DNA from: Rotaria socialis
Taxonomy: Eukaryota > Rotifera > Eurotatoria > Philodinida > Philodinidae
Assembly (NCBI GenBank): GCA_905331475.1
Contig: CAJNYU010003357.1
Coordinates: 62,001 to 126,000 of the forward strand
Length of the DNA stretch: 64,000 bases
Direction of reading: 5' to 3'
The translations under genes and the position numbers were made by a program. The notes beneath the pieces are model-generated. The model was not told where the DNA came from and made no database searches. It worked only from the letters and a program-made list of their open reading frames with translations. Below are positions 27,301 through 40,378 of the stretch, in pieces. Position 1 is the stretch's first letter; the number at the start of each line of letters is the position of its first letter.

Positions 27301-27483
27301 TCAGCTATTGATAAACGACAAAAATCAATTTCATCATTGGCTAATGAAATAACAGCGGCACAATTAAATCCTGAACAACGTCAACGTTTTCAACGTTTTG
27401 TTGTATCAAATTTTGAAGCATGGCTTGATGCAACAGGAAATGCTAAAATTCTTAATCATCTTTCCAGTTTACAACAACAATGA
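24344..27483 (+). CDS. TBCCD1: TBCCD1, TBCC domain-containing protein 1
   Basis: Centrosome and basal-body protein related to tubulin cofactor C, needed in animals and algae for centrosome positioning. Fifteen exons run from 24344-24460 to 27268-27483; all are GT-AG and total 1656 nt (551 aa; human about 557). The N-terminal part reads WCRAEVFTFGALTTPPPP, then YMLWRHIACSKL and ELAWMYFETY, which match the family. The middle has LSYIFEGTLHDSLRKIVPLH. The C-terminal TBCC/CARP beta-helix shows RCVEVRKCHNVTIVLGAVET, then FYIHTPTRPL and LLPPDDFYPIS. As I recall, TBCCD1 proteins lack the catalytic Arg of TBCC, and I see no clear replacement. The ATG directly follows TTTCAG and lies 69 nt after the SNF8 stop. 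Its 3' UTR probably overlaps the convergent SLC12 transcript. Confidence 0.95.
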
Positions 27484-27607
27484 TCTCTCGATTCATTTTT
27501 CTTTCTTTTATATTGTATTGTGACACATTTGTAAAAAAAAAATTATCAGGAAAATTAGCATATAAAGTAATTCAAAGATTATTTCTTTCTTTTGGGAGTT
27601 GGTTTTT

Positions 27608-27613
27608 TTTATT
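27608..27613 (-). terminator. Poly(A) signal for the SLC12 gene
   Basis: AATAAA on the minus strand lies about 104 nt past the SLC12 stop. A plus-strand AATAAA at 27711-27716 directly abuts the SLC12 stop codon. The two convergent 3' UTRs therefore probably overlap. Confidence 0.5.
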
Positions 27614-27716
27614 ATCATCCGTCTTTTTTTACAATGCATATAAAACAAATAGAGGGCGGGAAGGTACGAAAACAAATCACCGGAAAGACTAAAAGTGTCT
27701 TAGCGTTAAAAATAAA

Positions 27717-30700
27717 TTACGAATAATATGTAAGAACATTTTTTTGATTGCCACGTAAGAATAATAATGGAGGTAAATTGTAGCTGATCGCTTCTAAGTA
27801 TGCAAGATAAAGACCAGCTGATATTGACTGTTTTCGTGGAATTGGTAATGTACTAAAAGAAAAAGAAAAAATTAGATAGATATTAAGATGAAATCATTTT
27901 TTGATGTATCGAATCTTTCAAACATGATAAATTCCCTGTGTAGGATTTTTCATATCTCAAAATCATTGTTAGGAAAAAGTTCGTATTCGATATTTCAATT
28001 TAAATATTCATCGTTCTCCTATGGTACTTAAATCTGATAGTAGACTCATCGCTTTGCTGACCGCAATGCAAATAGACGTATAAAATTATCAGTCGCTTTA
28101 GTTTTTTTTATGATAAAAGATGACTTACACAATAATTAATGATGATTGTGAACTATATTCTACTAAATATTCATGTAAATTAAGACCTCGCTTAATTTTT
28201 TCTTTATTAACTTCTAATTCTGTATCTGTGATTCTCCATGAATCATCGGCTATCGTTGTATTTTCATTATTTTGATGCCATGCTTGTAAGAGTTGTTCGA
28301 ATTTTTGTGTTTCATTCTCATTGGGCTGTTTATTAAGACCATGTAAAACATGTAGATCAGTATATTTAATTCGAAATTTAGATAACAATGATACCATTGC
28401 AACATATTGACGTTCAGCGTCACCTTTTTCACCTGGCACACATGAAAAGATTCGAAATTGACTATTACGCCAACGTTTTCGACGCCGTAATAAATAGGGT
28501 AATAGGAGTGTTAAACCGCCATCATCAAATAGCCACCAAACATCGATAATAGATGATGAATCATGCTTCGGTTGAAAAATATTCATGGTTAATAAAGCAC
28601 CTTCGTTAATAATCGTATTTTTTAGTGTTAAAACATCGGTTGGACGTCGTCCATTGTTATTAGCTGGAGACTTTGATGTACGTACTGGGCTAAAGCCGAA
28701 GGATACGGCATCTGCTTCATCATCGTCATCATCATCATCATCAGGCAAATCTGTTAAAAAGAAATCCCGAATAAAAACAGTGTTGAAAAAAAACAGTTTT
28801 TCATACCTGGTCCGAAAAAGTCACTAAAATCGAGTCCGGATTGTAGTCTTAAAATTCCAATGCCATATTTAAGATGGAGCGCATCATGAATTATATTAAA
28901 ATAATCGATAGCTACATCTGCTTTAATCAGCCAATCATTTTTAAAACCAAAAACAACTACATTCGGGCGTATTTTACCTACACCAACACACTATAATAAG
29001 AAATGCAAAGGTTTTTGATTTAAAATTGTTATTAAAACTTTCGTGGGATAAAAATGATGAGACTTCTAAGATAGATTTTCAGTTTTTTAATTATTATCTG
29101 CTGGTTGATGTACACTAGTGATGATAGATGACAACAAATGACAGTAGTCTTTAAATAAAATGTATGGTTTATAGTAAAATTTAGTCATGCGAATGTTTTT
29201 TTCAGTCTTTGAAAGAAAGTTGTTTTTAGGTAAGATTAAAATGAGTTTAATGAAACGTTGCAAACACTAGAATTTTAACTAATGTATTCATAAAAAGCTA
29301 GGTGTTCTTTTTCAGACTTATAATAATATTCAATGGACTATTTTTATTCTGTGAAGAACATAGTTAATAGGCATTCAGTACTTAGTGATGGTTCCAATAC
29401 AACAAATTTGGGCATTTGAGTGAACCGAAGTGATGATAATTAAAAGTTTTATTGTTCTACTAATTATAGCTCATGGTGTTAATAAAATGAAATAGACGAT
29501 AGACTTGAAGTACATACTTGCAATAATGCTATTGCTCCTTGTCGAACGGTCGGCGCAACAATTGGCTGATAAAATGCTTTTGCTGCACGTTTTTTTAACC
29601 ACGTTTCACCTTCATCTTTTTGATCGAATTGAATATTGACTGTTGGATCATTCTTAAATATAGATTATATCAAAAATTTAATCTTCAAAGTGAAAACATT
29701 TCTCTCATTTGTTTTTCACTTACCAAACTAACATTACCACAAATCATTAAACTATGACCATGAGTAACTAATGAACAAAAATCAACTAGTGCTGGACGAT
29801 ACATTGGATTTCCAGTTAAAACTAACATTTGCGGTCGAAAATTCTTCACGTGCTCTTGTATAGTATCTAATTTATGCGTTGCATCAAGTGCTCGTCGATA
29901 GGTATGAGCTTGAACAGATGAACCCCAATTAATTTCTAAAAGTATTTTTTTCAAACAAATTATTTTTCTTCATAAATAATCTCTACCTGGTTTTGTTGTT
30001 CGTACATAGAGAAATATACCACTACTAACAACAAATGTTGTTAAAGCTGCCCACCTTAACAACAAGAAAAAAAGAAGAAAAACTAATATTCGTTAATTAT
30101 ATTTCAATTTAAAAATTTTACCAATTAATAATAAACATCACTCCAACACAAAGTAATGCTCCAACTAATGCTAACCATTTATTAAAATAGCGAAAAGCTG
30201 GTCTCCATCCACTCGCTTTTGCTAATGATGCATCGAAACATGCATAGTTAACTAATGCATAAGTCATAAGAAAGAAATTTGAAATTATTGGTGCAATTCT
30301 ATTTAATTCGCCTATAAGAAAAAACGAATAGATAAAACTTTTCAAATAAAATACTAGATTCTTTTACCGATAGCAGTAAATGCAACAGCAACAAAATATG
30401 TGAGGAAATAAGCTCGTATTGGTTCATCTGATTTTCCATTACCAACAGAAAAATATTTCAAACGAGGAAATATCATGTCACGACAGACAGCTTGAAAGAT
30501 TTTTGGTGCACTCACAAGACTTGCTAAAAAAATATTCAATTCAATAAAATGATAAAGAAGAAAGAAACATGATTTTATCGTCTTACCTAAAGCACTTGAT
30601 AGTGTTGCAGCAAATATCCCAGCTACGAGAAAATACAAAAAGAATTAACATTGAATGAGAAATTCTTAGACGAACATTGTTTAAGATTTTGTATTCTGAG

Positions 30701-32768
30701 AGTTAAGACTCCATTCCATCTTTATATTTATAACCATTGATAGAAATTACGAAAATCTGAATCATTTAGAGACAAAGCTTTCATCACACTACAGGAAAGT
30801 GAACTTCGCTAAAAAATCTTGGTAGATTCTACAAACCTGTTATAATCGGACCGAATGCAGATATCATTGTCATTGTTTGATAGTTGTAAATTAAGCCTGA
30901 TTTACAGTTTCTATCATCCATATGTAATGAGCAATTAACGATTTGTATTACACTTTCATTTCGACGTTCATAAAAATCCACTGAAATCATAGATTCAACA
31001 TATTTTCTTTTTTAATTTAAGATCAAAATACATACAAGTAACGTCACGGTAAGTTGTACAACCCGATATAATACAAAAAGCAAGATAAACAGATGTGGTA
31101 ATTGCTATGGCGGTGTTTGTACCTAGTGGTATAGCTTTCGATGGATTCTAAAATAAGTTTAGATATTGTTACTTTGTCTGTTTTTAAATTTGATTTACTT
31201 TTAAATTTCCGGAAATATTTGCACCAGCAAGAATTCCCGTTACAGATGGAAAAAAAACACCAAAGACACTTTGAAATGTTTCACCATTTTGAAATCTTGG
31301 TCCAAAATTTTCTTTAATCACCTTCCCTAAATGTTTAAACTATAAAAGTAGAGATCTATTTGATGAGTCAATCTATTTTACATGAATAGCCTTCAAAACC
31401 ATGTCGTCGTTTATAAGGTGTAGTTGGTAATAAAGATCCAATAAAGAAGTCCAACAATGATGCAGACAATGTAACAAGCAATACTATTTGTACAATAGTT
31501 TCACCACGCATGCCAATGAGAGCAATACCCAAAATAATTGTCATTGTAATGAAGCCTAAATTTACAGTTTTCTTTCTACTATAAAGCAGAAGAAAAAAAT
31601 CTCAAATTCATACCGATGATTCTTACAACATTGACAGACTCTCCGTCTACAACAGTTCCGAATATTTTAACACCATGTTCCTAAATTTTTCTCGTATTAA
31701 GATAAACAATCTATTTATTTTCGTCTTGTTTCTTACTTTAAGAATATCACGAACTGTCTCAGCAAAACCGATTGTATACATAGCTGCAGCAACTGCATCT
31801 GTTGATAGAAGTTATTAGAACTTAAAAAGAAAACCCTCTATTTTATACTTACTAACGAATGAAAAAATCAAACCAATAGCACCACCGAACTCTGGTCCAA
31901 GACTACGAGAAATAAGATAATACGTTCCACCACCTTTAACTTCGCCATTAGTACAAATAGCACTCATTGATAAAGATGTTACAACAGTCACTACCGTTGA
32001 AATCAATACAATGACACATGCTAAACCTATTCCAGCTTGACCTGTAACCCAAGATAGTCGAAGAAATAGCATAACACCAAATATATTCAGTACACAACGA
32101 ACCTAAAATATGAATAAATCAATGAAAACCAAATATGCTGCTTTAATTTAAACGAAAAAGATTCATACAAGAACTCCGATAATCCATCCAAATTTAACAA
32201 TATCAATTTTTTGTTTTACTTCAGTTTGTGCTGGCGACTCGTTGGGTATTGCTACTGAACTAAGCATTTCACCATTTAAATCAATAGTTGATGCTAGTTT
32301 ATATTTTGATGGAATACTAGCAGTTCCATGTAATTCTTCAAGTGTCGGTCGAGTTTTCGGTTCAGATAATGTCAATGAAAATAAATTTCTATAATGATCA
32401 ATATGCGGTAATGTATCTATGGTATCGTAAGTGTATGTTTCTTGATTTGTATTATTAATGACAATTGTTTGATTTATATCTGATATAGTGCTATTATGTG
32501 CGCAGGCATCATCTCCAAGTAAAACTCTTTTTTTTGATACACTTGGACTTGACGATGAAAAATCTTCAAAAATATATGAGATATTTTGAAATAAATTCTA
32601 GTGAAGTAACTTACTCGTTGGAAGAATTGTTGTATCACATAATAATTTTTGTGAATTTTGATCATCATCAGAAACCTTTTCTATTTGAAAACGAACCGCA
32701 CTAGTCGACCGAGCCATTTCATCTGACTCATCATCCGTCTTCGTTGGCGAATTATATTGATTAGACAT
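27717..32768 (-). CDS. Cation-chloride cotransporter, SLC12 NKCC/NCC clade
   Basis: Plasma-membrane Na-coupled chloride cotransporter for ion balance and cell volume. I read 18 exons from 32768 ([10 protein letters not shown]) to 27717, encoding about 1050-1100 aa (estimated). The N-terminal tail has RFQI at residues 26-29, the RFx[V/I] docking motif for SPAK/OSR1 kinases. The segment [13 protein letters not shown] (T99 matches the regulatory Thr of NKCC1) and RPTLEELH follow. The membrane domain includes [71 protein letters not shown] and IAPIISNFF. The C-terminal domain has [13 protein letters not shown], an Asp-rich insert, [29 protein letters not shown] and a last exon ending [14 protein letters not shown], the NKCC-type terminus. 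NKCC1, NKCC2 or NCC orthology cannot be settled by eye. Joins in the middle of the gene are less certain than those at either end. Confidence 0.93.
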
Positions 32769-35700
32769 GCTTAAAGATTCTGATCATCTAGAAAATGAAA
32801 CAATTATCTTGAGGCGAATGTTAGACCTTGGATCTGTCACTGTAATGTATTTAGTCAAGAACGATAAAGTACCGATCCAATATATACATATATATGTACA
32901 TCAATCCTAAGCTGTTCTTTGTTAATATAAGCCAATTGAACATCGTCAGTTGCAAATTTATCTTCAAAATTTATATATATGAGAATGAATCATTTGTAAA
33001 AGCTAAAATCGACTACTGCACTGTTGATATACTGAATATCTCCAATAATGGACTAATAGCATGTATTTATGCATTGGAAGACTTACAAATATATACATTA
33101 TGAAGGCGTCGATTTCAAATATATAACTAGAAAAAAAACTATCGGAAACAGACAAATTATGCTTGGAGCAGCAAGTATTTGTTAATCTCTTATTCTGTGT
33201 AACTAACACTTTTATTTTTCTTCGTCACGATTTTCTTTTATAAAAAGTAAAAATAATCGATAAAAAAAAGATTTTTTTTACTTGTTTGATCTAAATTTGT
33301 AATGAAAACTTAAAATATGCTTGCATCTCAGCAATTTTTTTCAATGCCATCATCTTAAAAAAAAGAAAAAAAATACTTTGAGAGTATAATAGCATTCAAC
33401 ACGAATTTTCAAGATGTTTGCTGTTGAATTTTCTTATAGAAAAAGTAACTCATAATTGATTTCGAGTTTCTCTATAAAAGTTAATTTAAAAAAGAAATAC
33501 TTCGCTGGCTATTTCGAGAACAGTGATTCAGTTCTGTTATAAGCCAAATAAATGCAAATACACACAAGGGGAAAATGACGCAATGAAAGAAAGAAAAACG
33601 GGATGCATTGCATTCTTATGTAATTTCTGTTTCTGGCTTATGTGTATTCTGCACGATATAAAAATCGCTGTCACGCATATTTTCATTATTCAATTGAAGC
33701 TCATTCTAGTTGTATGTTTTTTTATAGAAACTAAAACAAAGAATCATAATTATTAATGCATATCATTTAGTATTGTGTATTAATTTATTTGCGATATTTT
33801 AACGTGCAGTGAGTCTACAACAAACAAAGCAGATTAAAAGAACAATGCTTAAATATTATTAATCTATGCTCATTGTCTTTTTCTTTCTAAAACATGTCGA
33901 TTTTTTCAGGTTTCATATGCGCATAAATCAAATAAACCAGCTAGTTAATGATTGTTTTCTTTGCGTAAATGACATCAGGTGGTATCGTAATAAATTTTCT
34001 ATCTTTTATTGTTAACTTTTAATAATCAAAACATGTTTTAACTAGAGTTATAACTAACAATTATCCATGCGTTGTAGAAAAATTCATCAAGAAATATTAA
34101 TAGCTTATGTAAGAATATCCAATCTGTACTGATCAAAATCGCTGCACATCTTTCTGAGAAAACAGAACACTATATATATACATGCGTGTATGTTTCATAC
34201 ATTGCGTCTTTTGTTCCATCAAAGATGCGTTTTCTTGCGTTCTTCTGAAAAGAATGGCTTGTTTCATGATCGTCCTTGGCACGTAGTTGTAGTACAGCAA
34301 TTTTATTGCAACAGCTGCTTAAAGTCATGCGCCGGTATTCACAGGCTGTTGTAGGTTATATACGCACTTCAAATAATTGAAAGAATTTGAATATTCTATT
34401 TATGACAAGAATATTTGATATGACTAAAGAATAAATAGAAAAACGTTAGCTGAATTATTTTCATTTGAAGATATTCTCAATATTGAAACAAACATGCGAA
34501 ACGTACGAAAACAAATATAATGATTCAAATGATTTTATACTCATTTAATTTTGTTTATTTTTCTTAAATTTTTATTCAATATATTAGAAATATGTTGTTT
34601 TTAAAAAACATTCGTATCCAAATAAATTCCAATGCTGTCCAGAATTAAGTTGATTATGTTTCTAGAACAAAATACAATGATCATACGAAGTTGTATTGTA
34701 TGAAAACTGTTTTTTAAACAAAGCGTAGCGTGTTATTGTGCCTACAAACTACTAAAAACACTCTCTGAGATTAGGAATCGAAAATTTCGATGAGATACAT
34801 ATTCATCAAACTTCCTACAGAATTATTTTCGATCTGAAGTCTTAGGCTAATCTCTGTTTGATATATACAGCGATTCTTTTCATTTTTTTATTTCTACTTT
34901 TCATCATCTACTCTATATATTTTAAAATAACAAAAATATACTATAAAATATCAACTGAACAGTTTTACTAGTTGTATGAAACGTCTTCTTTCATAAATCG
35001 TTGCTTTGTTATCGAAACAGAAAACAAATGATTTTCGATGTTGCTAAGAACATAATTTTTTTTATATCACTCATCTGTACGACGTGAGCATATTTATCTA
35101 ATTCTGTCATGACATTTCATGATCTATCTCGGTAGGGTCAAATAGATAAAACGCTTATGTGTTCTTTCGTTACACTCAAGATTTATTACAATCATTCATT
35201 TTTATTATCTTTGTTTTCTTGATCAGTTTATGTTTCATTCTTTTCAACTCATTCATATGCATCATTAATGGGGGGGAAACTGATCGATAAAACAGTAACG
35301 ACAATCTTCGTCGGTGTTGTCGTCCATTATTATCTGGATAAAGGAAATAAGCTTCATGGACAGATGCGACTAGGTTTGAAAGTCAGCGTGAAGTGAGGAT
35401 TCATATTCGCACACAACACTCAAGCTCGATACACACCTCGTCGTGATTATTGCGCTCTCGATGTTGACACTGTTAGCTGATGCAAAAATACTCAAGAGTA
35501 TATTTTTTGTGAGCACAATTTTACTACACCATTTTTTATTTCATAATTGCAATATCACGAAGGAGTTCAAGGAAGCACAAGACGAAAATGAGATCTCCAG
35601 ATTTGACATTTACTTCATATATTATGAGGCAAACAACATGGACGTATCCAAGATTATCATTAGCGAAGAAAGTAAAATATTTTATATGAGAAAAATTCGA

Positions 35701-35854
35701 TTTGATTGATTCTTCTCTTTTAGTTATAGTCAATGAAGAAAATGAGCATGAGTGAAGAATAAATCAGGTACTCATATAGCTACCTCAGAGTAAATCTCTT
35801 AAGAAAGAATCGTACGAACACTCATCAGAACACATGACGAGTATTTATATATAT
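32769..35854. other. Intergenic region, no gene seen
   Basis: AT-rich DNA upstream of the minus-strand SLC12 gene. It presumably holds its promoter, but no clear element is visible. Short open frames (33523-33756, 35443-35709) lack domains and splice links. Confidence 0.6.
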
Positions 35855-36397
35855 GTCGGAGTTGACTCTAAAATCCAGTTGCATTTTAAAGGCAACTAGT
35901 TGTCTTTAAAATTGAAGAGTCAACTAGTTGACTTTAAAATCAACTGGATGGAGTCAGTTGACTTTAAAATGTATAATCATAAAGTTTTTCTGCACTAATC
36001 GATAATGAATTTGTTTAACTGATGGAAACTTTTCGATCTGAAGTTAACAAAGAATTATTTATTTACTATCAAACCATCATTTCATTTAATAATGAAGGCG
36101 GCTTTCTACTCAAAACTAGATGCTTAGTTGAATGAGTTAGATACTAAATGACAAGCGAAGTACTTGATAACAACTGAAACATATGAAAAAGGGTGGAGTG
36201 TGGGTGTGGGCGTGGGCAAGACTCAAAACCATACCCACACCCAGACTCACACCGACACCCAGACCCACTCCCACACCCTCAATCTCATCTATTGAATAAA
36301 ATACTCTTTATCATATCAATAACAACTTTATGATTATACATTTTAAAGTCGACTAGTTGCCTTTAAAAGGCAACTGGATTTTAGAGTCAACTCCGAC
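35855..36397. mobile_element. Foldback/MITE-like element with 28-bp perfect terminal inverted repeats
   Basis: The outer 28 bp at 35855-35882 (starting GTCGGAGTTGACTC) and 36370-36397 are perfect inverted copies. Pairing continues inward imperfectly through repeated AACTAGTTGACTTTAAAA units and an ATGTATAATCATAAAGTT segment. Both sides abut TATATATA, a plausible TA-rich target-site duplication. There is no coding capacity, so it would be a non-autonomous DNA element. The arms are unequal: the left arm carries extra GTTGACTTTAAAA units. The centre holds a separate G-rich/C-rich hairpin. Confidence 0.82.
36191..36280. repeat. Degenerate TGTGGG telomere-like hairpin
   Basis: The stretch 36191-36218 reads as GTGTGGG-type units (GGAGTGTGGGTGTGGGCG). 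After a 10-15 bp AT-rich loop, 36230-36280 reads as the inverse CCCACAC-type units. The two halves can form a long imperfect stem. TGTGGG is, as I recall, the bdelloid telomere repeat, so this may be interstitial telomeric DNA or G-rich sequence with quadruplex potential. Confidence 0.7.
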
Positions 36398-36755
36398 ATA
36401 TATATATATCCTCAAGTGTTGATACAGGAAAGTTGTATTTACTTGGTGCATATTTTCGCTTGGTCTACCTTAACAAACAAGCCCAAAAATAAATACGAAT
36501 TAGGCAGGCAGAAGTAATACACAAAAAAAGAAAGTATTTCTGCATATCCAATAGTCATTTTTTCACTTCATATTGGTTTTGATCATGATTCAAGTTATGA
36601 CCGATCAAAACTAAGAAACAAATGGTAAGTATACGAGTGAATTGAAAGTTAAAAACGTGCCATGGTCTTCTCTAAGCTCTCACTATTTTCCCTGAATTAT
36701 TCAGCGATTCCTTGCGAACCCAATTTTAGATAGAATTTCACAAGATCGAATCACA

Positions 36756-37575
36756 ATGGCACCATCAGTGAGTAGAATAAATTTAATAATTGTTTAGCAA
36801 ACTTTTCTTACCGTACTGACAAAGAAAGCAATTTCAAAAGAACCTTTGGAAAGTATCCATTTTGAAAATATGATTATGCTAAAAGATATAACTCAAGTGT
36901 AAACTTCTACATTGAAATATAGGTTAATTCAAGGGCAGCAATTTCTGCTCGTTCGAACATAGATTATGAAACGAGTTGGCGGTCAAAATTTTCTACAATG
37001 CCTGTGCTTATTCTTGGTATTGCTCAAGTAGTGCTAACATTACTTATATTCATTCTGGAAATAGCATCATTGGCTGTCTATAACTATCAAGCGACAGGTG
37101 CTGGTATCTGGTGTTCCCTTTCATTCATACCAGCGGCCATTTTAACTATTCTGCTGGGTTAGTAGTTACATCTAAACTAAATACTTTAAAAAGGCAAATA
37201 GCATAAGATGAATATCGATTGAACTGGTTTATTTTAGTAAAGAAATGGGATCGATCACGGTTTTGGGCTACGGGAGTTTTTATTGCTCAAATACTGCTTC
37301 TTGTGTTCACTTTTATTCTCATAGGCATTGTCGGTAATTTTGTTTCAACAAATAGCAATGCCTATTCTGCAAGCAGTAATACTTCAGTTGGAAGCGTAGC
37401 GGACATATTTGCAAGCTTTAGGACAAAATACCGAATAATGCAAGCTCAATTGGCATTTGCAATTATTTTAATGTTCACTGGACTTGGCTATGTAATTTTC
37501 TACATGCTTATCACCTATTTGGCTCTCTGGAAACCGTTTCATACTCTTGACGTTTCTCATCTCTTCCAACAATGA
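36756..37575 (+). CDS. Small four-transmembrane protein, family uncertain
   Basis: Three exons, 36756-36767, 36923-37157 and 37238-37575, give 585 nt and 194 aa. The first coding exon carries only four codons (MAPS) and the junctions keep phase. Four hydrophobic spans lie near residues 32-54, 64-83, 93-115 and 146-169. A short N-glycosylatable Ser/Asn-rich loop (NSNAYSASSNTSVGS) sits between spans 3 and 4, and both termini are probably cytosolic. The layout resembles MS4A or other tetraspan families, but the CCG motif of true tetraspanins is missing. I cannot name the family. AATAAA lies at 37623-37628. Confidence 0.8.
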
Positions 37576-37622
37576 ACGAATGCATGAGATTTGTCTTTGA
37601 ACTTCATGTTAGCATTACTTCA

Positions 37623-37628
37623 AATAAA
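37623..37628 (+). terminator. Poly(A) signal of the four-helix protein gene
   Basis: AATAAA lies 47 nt after the stop codon. Confidence 0.55.
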
Positions 37629-40355
37629 TATTTTGCTGACTAAAAATGTATTTTGTATGCGAAGCCTGCGCTTTAAAGTTGACTGTTGTTGGGCGTAAAT
37701 CTAACGAGTACACAGGGGTGTGAATTCGATGCTAGAGAGGACACCGTCCACGCCAATAGACCTCTACAAACCTTTTTTCTTAGTGTTTTCTCGCTGTTTT
37801 TGAAGTTCCTTTAATGATCTATCTATAAGTCTACCCAGGTTCGATGAGTTAGATTACATGCGACAAGCAATAAAACCTTGTTTACGTTTTAAATTCAACT
37901 TATTGAATAGTTTGACATACAATCAAATTAAATAATATATGATAATAAGGCAATAGATTTTCAAGTCTCAGGTATATTTCTTGATTTTATCCAAGAAAAA
38001 TATCATAAACTTGCTTTTTTTAATATTTACATAAGATCTTTCATTTAGAAATCAACTTATGTTATCCTCAAGGCTTGATTTTATGGTTTGAGTAGATACG
38101 ATTCGTCATGTGTATGAAATCCATTAGAAATAAATCATGTATACAGCGCTTGTTTTTGCATTGATTCCTATCAATAAATCGTCTAAGCAATCAGTTTAGT
38201 GATTTTAATGTTTTCTTCGTTCTTATTCATGTGCGTAGTATTGACACAGACTTCAAGGTAGTATTTTTGTTTTGGTAAACACATTTGTATCAAATTTCGT
38301 TCGATAAAATCATTTCGCTCTTAGATAAAACTGACCGATGATCAGAAATCTTATAGAGATCAGTTTCAAATAGCGTCTTTTTTTGTTTTCTTGATCTCCC
38401 AAAACGGTAGAGGTCAAATGCCGAATAATTTTAGTTGTTCAAGTGAATTATTCGATTCAAAAGTACATATATATACATAATAGAATCTTCAACAAAAGTA
38501 GCTGTCAAATCTATCTATATACAACATGATTACATTCACAAAAATTTGTTTATATGAAAACTATGATAAGCATAGCTGAATAAATAATCTATAAGCGAAA
38601 CGACATTCTGCCAATTATTGTTGATATGTATATTAAAATTTCATTTTCTTAGAAATAAACTAGGACATTCCATTGACGCATTCATCAATCCGCGAGTACA
38701 ACAGAGAGGGGAGGGGGAAACCAAACAATTTTTAATTTGTTTTTATCTTCTTAAAGTTATAGGTTATTTCTAAAATGCATAAAGAAAAAAATCCTTGCGC
38801 GACATATTAATTCATTAATTATAAGTATCCGAGTTGGTACATTTCGATTACTTTATGATCAGTTACGTATGCAGTCAGCGACTGACTTATTGTAAACTTA
38901 GGAAGCAACAGGAAGGACATAAGAGCGTTTTGTTATTTTCTAATTTTAAACAGGAATTTTTTTAAAATTATAGAGTTAATGAAATAGAGTGAAGTTTTAA
39001 CAAATATTCACTAGAATAATTAAAAGCTCGTGTAAGCCTTGTATTAATGTATAATAATGATAAAATTTATACATTGAATCAATAAACATTCGATCATAAA
39101 TGACTATTTTCAAAAACACCCGACATATGTGTTGAAAATAACACATAATAAAAGCAATGCGGACAAGTTATACACATTGATTGTAGTATTCTTCTCAATC
39201 AAGATGAACACATTTATATTGTCTCTGATCTCAACCTATGGCATAGCTTTGTGTTCTGTTTTGAAGTTTGCTTTTTTCATGAGGATATGATTGAGTGAAC
39301 AACAAATTAGGCTATATTTCGTTTATTGATTCGTTTGTCTATAAATTTGTGATATCTTTTCAAAAAACAAACTTGCTCATTGCTGATGGTTCACTTAACA
39401 ATTATTTTATTCTTTATCTCATCATGGCATCTTTATAATCAAATAGGTGATAATTTAATTGACAAAAATCTCTATAGAAAAAAATGCTTCTATCGCGATG
39501 TCTTGTACATGCTTGTAAAATTCTTCGGCGTAAAATCTGTTGATCGACCAAGATCATAGCGGTTTAAAATGGTAAACTAACGAAGTCGATTTGATTAATA
39601 GCTTCTCTTCCGAGGCAGAGAGAGAGAGTAGCATTGATTTTTATCTTTCTTCATTTTTATGAGGATTGTTGTTTCTTTTTTTTTGCAATGTTCTTTTAAT
39701 TGTTTTTGTGTTAAGAAAAGATCGATGAGCCATGCTGCTACTGAAGATAACTAAGAAAATGATAACAACTTATGTTGTCATTTGAAATCTTGATATACAA
39801 AATTGTTCCCTTTTTCTTTATGTTCAATCAACATGATATCTGTGCCTCATTAAAAGATCATTATTCATTTAGTTTCGTCTCGATTGAAGAAATTTATTTG
39901 CTATTTTTGATAAAAGAACTTAAAAATAAAGTCTTATTCTCGGAGATGAAAACTTTGCCTATTGGTTATTATTGTTATATCTCGCTTTTTTTTGTTTTGT
40001 GATCGATTGAGTCGGTCGATACCTCTCTCCTTCTCTCTATAATTGTGTTGCATCAACATGACACTGCGTGAGATTGTCAGAATAAAGAATGTGAGTCAAA
40101 TAGATTTGATCTTTCGTTTTTAGGTGTTATTATTCAGTCGCGAAAAGAAAATGACTTCACAACATTCTACGCTTCATTGAGTAAAGGCGGATCTTATGCC
40201 GCTTCGATTGAAATAAATAATGTTATTCGATGAACAACTATTGCGATATGTTCTATTCGATCAATCTTATTAAACTCATTTCAAAGAAATCATCATAATA
40301 GTGATGAAAGTGTATAGTTCTACTCGATTGGTTATGAAATATATCAATCTTTATC

Positions 40356-40378
40356 AGAGAGAGAGAGAGAGAGAGAGT
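40356..40378. repeat. (GA)n tract
   Basis: Perfect GA dinucleotide run, about 1.4 kb upstream of the Hox start codon. Confidence 0.9.

Noticed and set aside
35443..35709. 88-codon plus-strand frame before the foldback element
   Set aside because: No homology, no splice partner, ordinary AT-rich intergenic composition.
36191..36280. A true chromosome end
   Set aside because: Coding and intergenic sequence continue on both sides and the G-rich units are few and degenerate, so this is interstitial.
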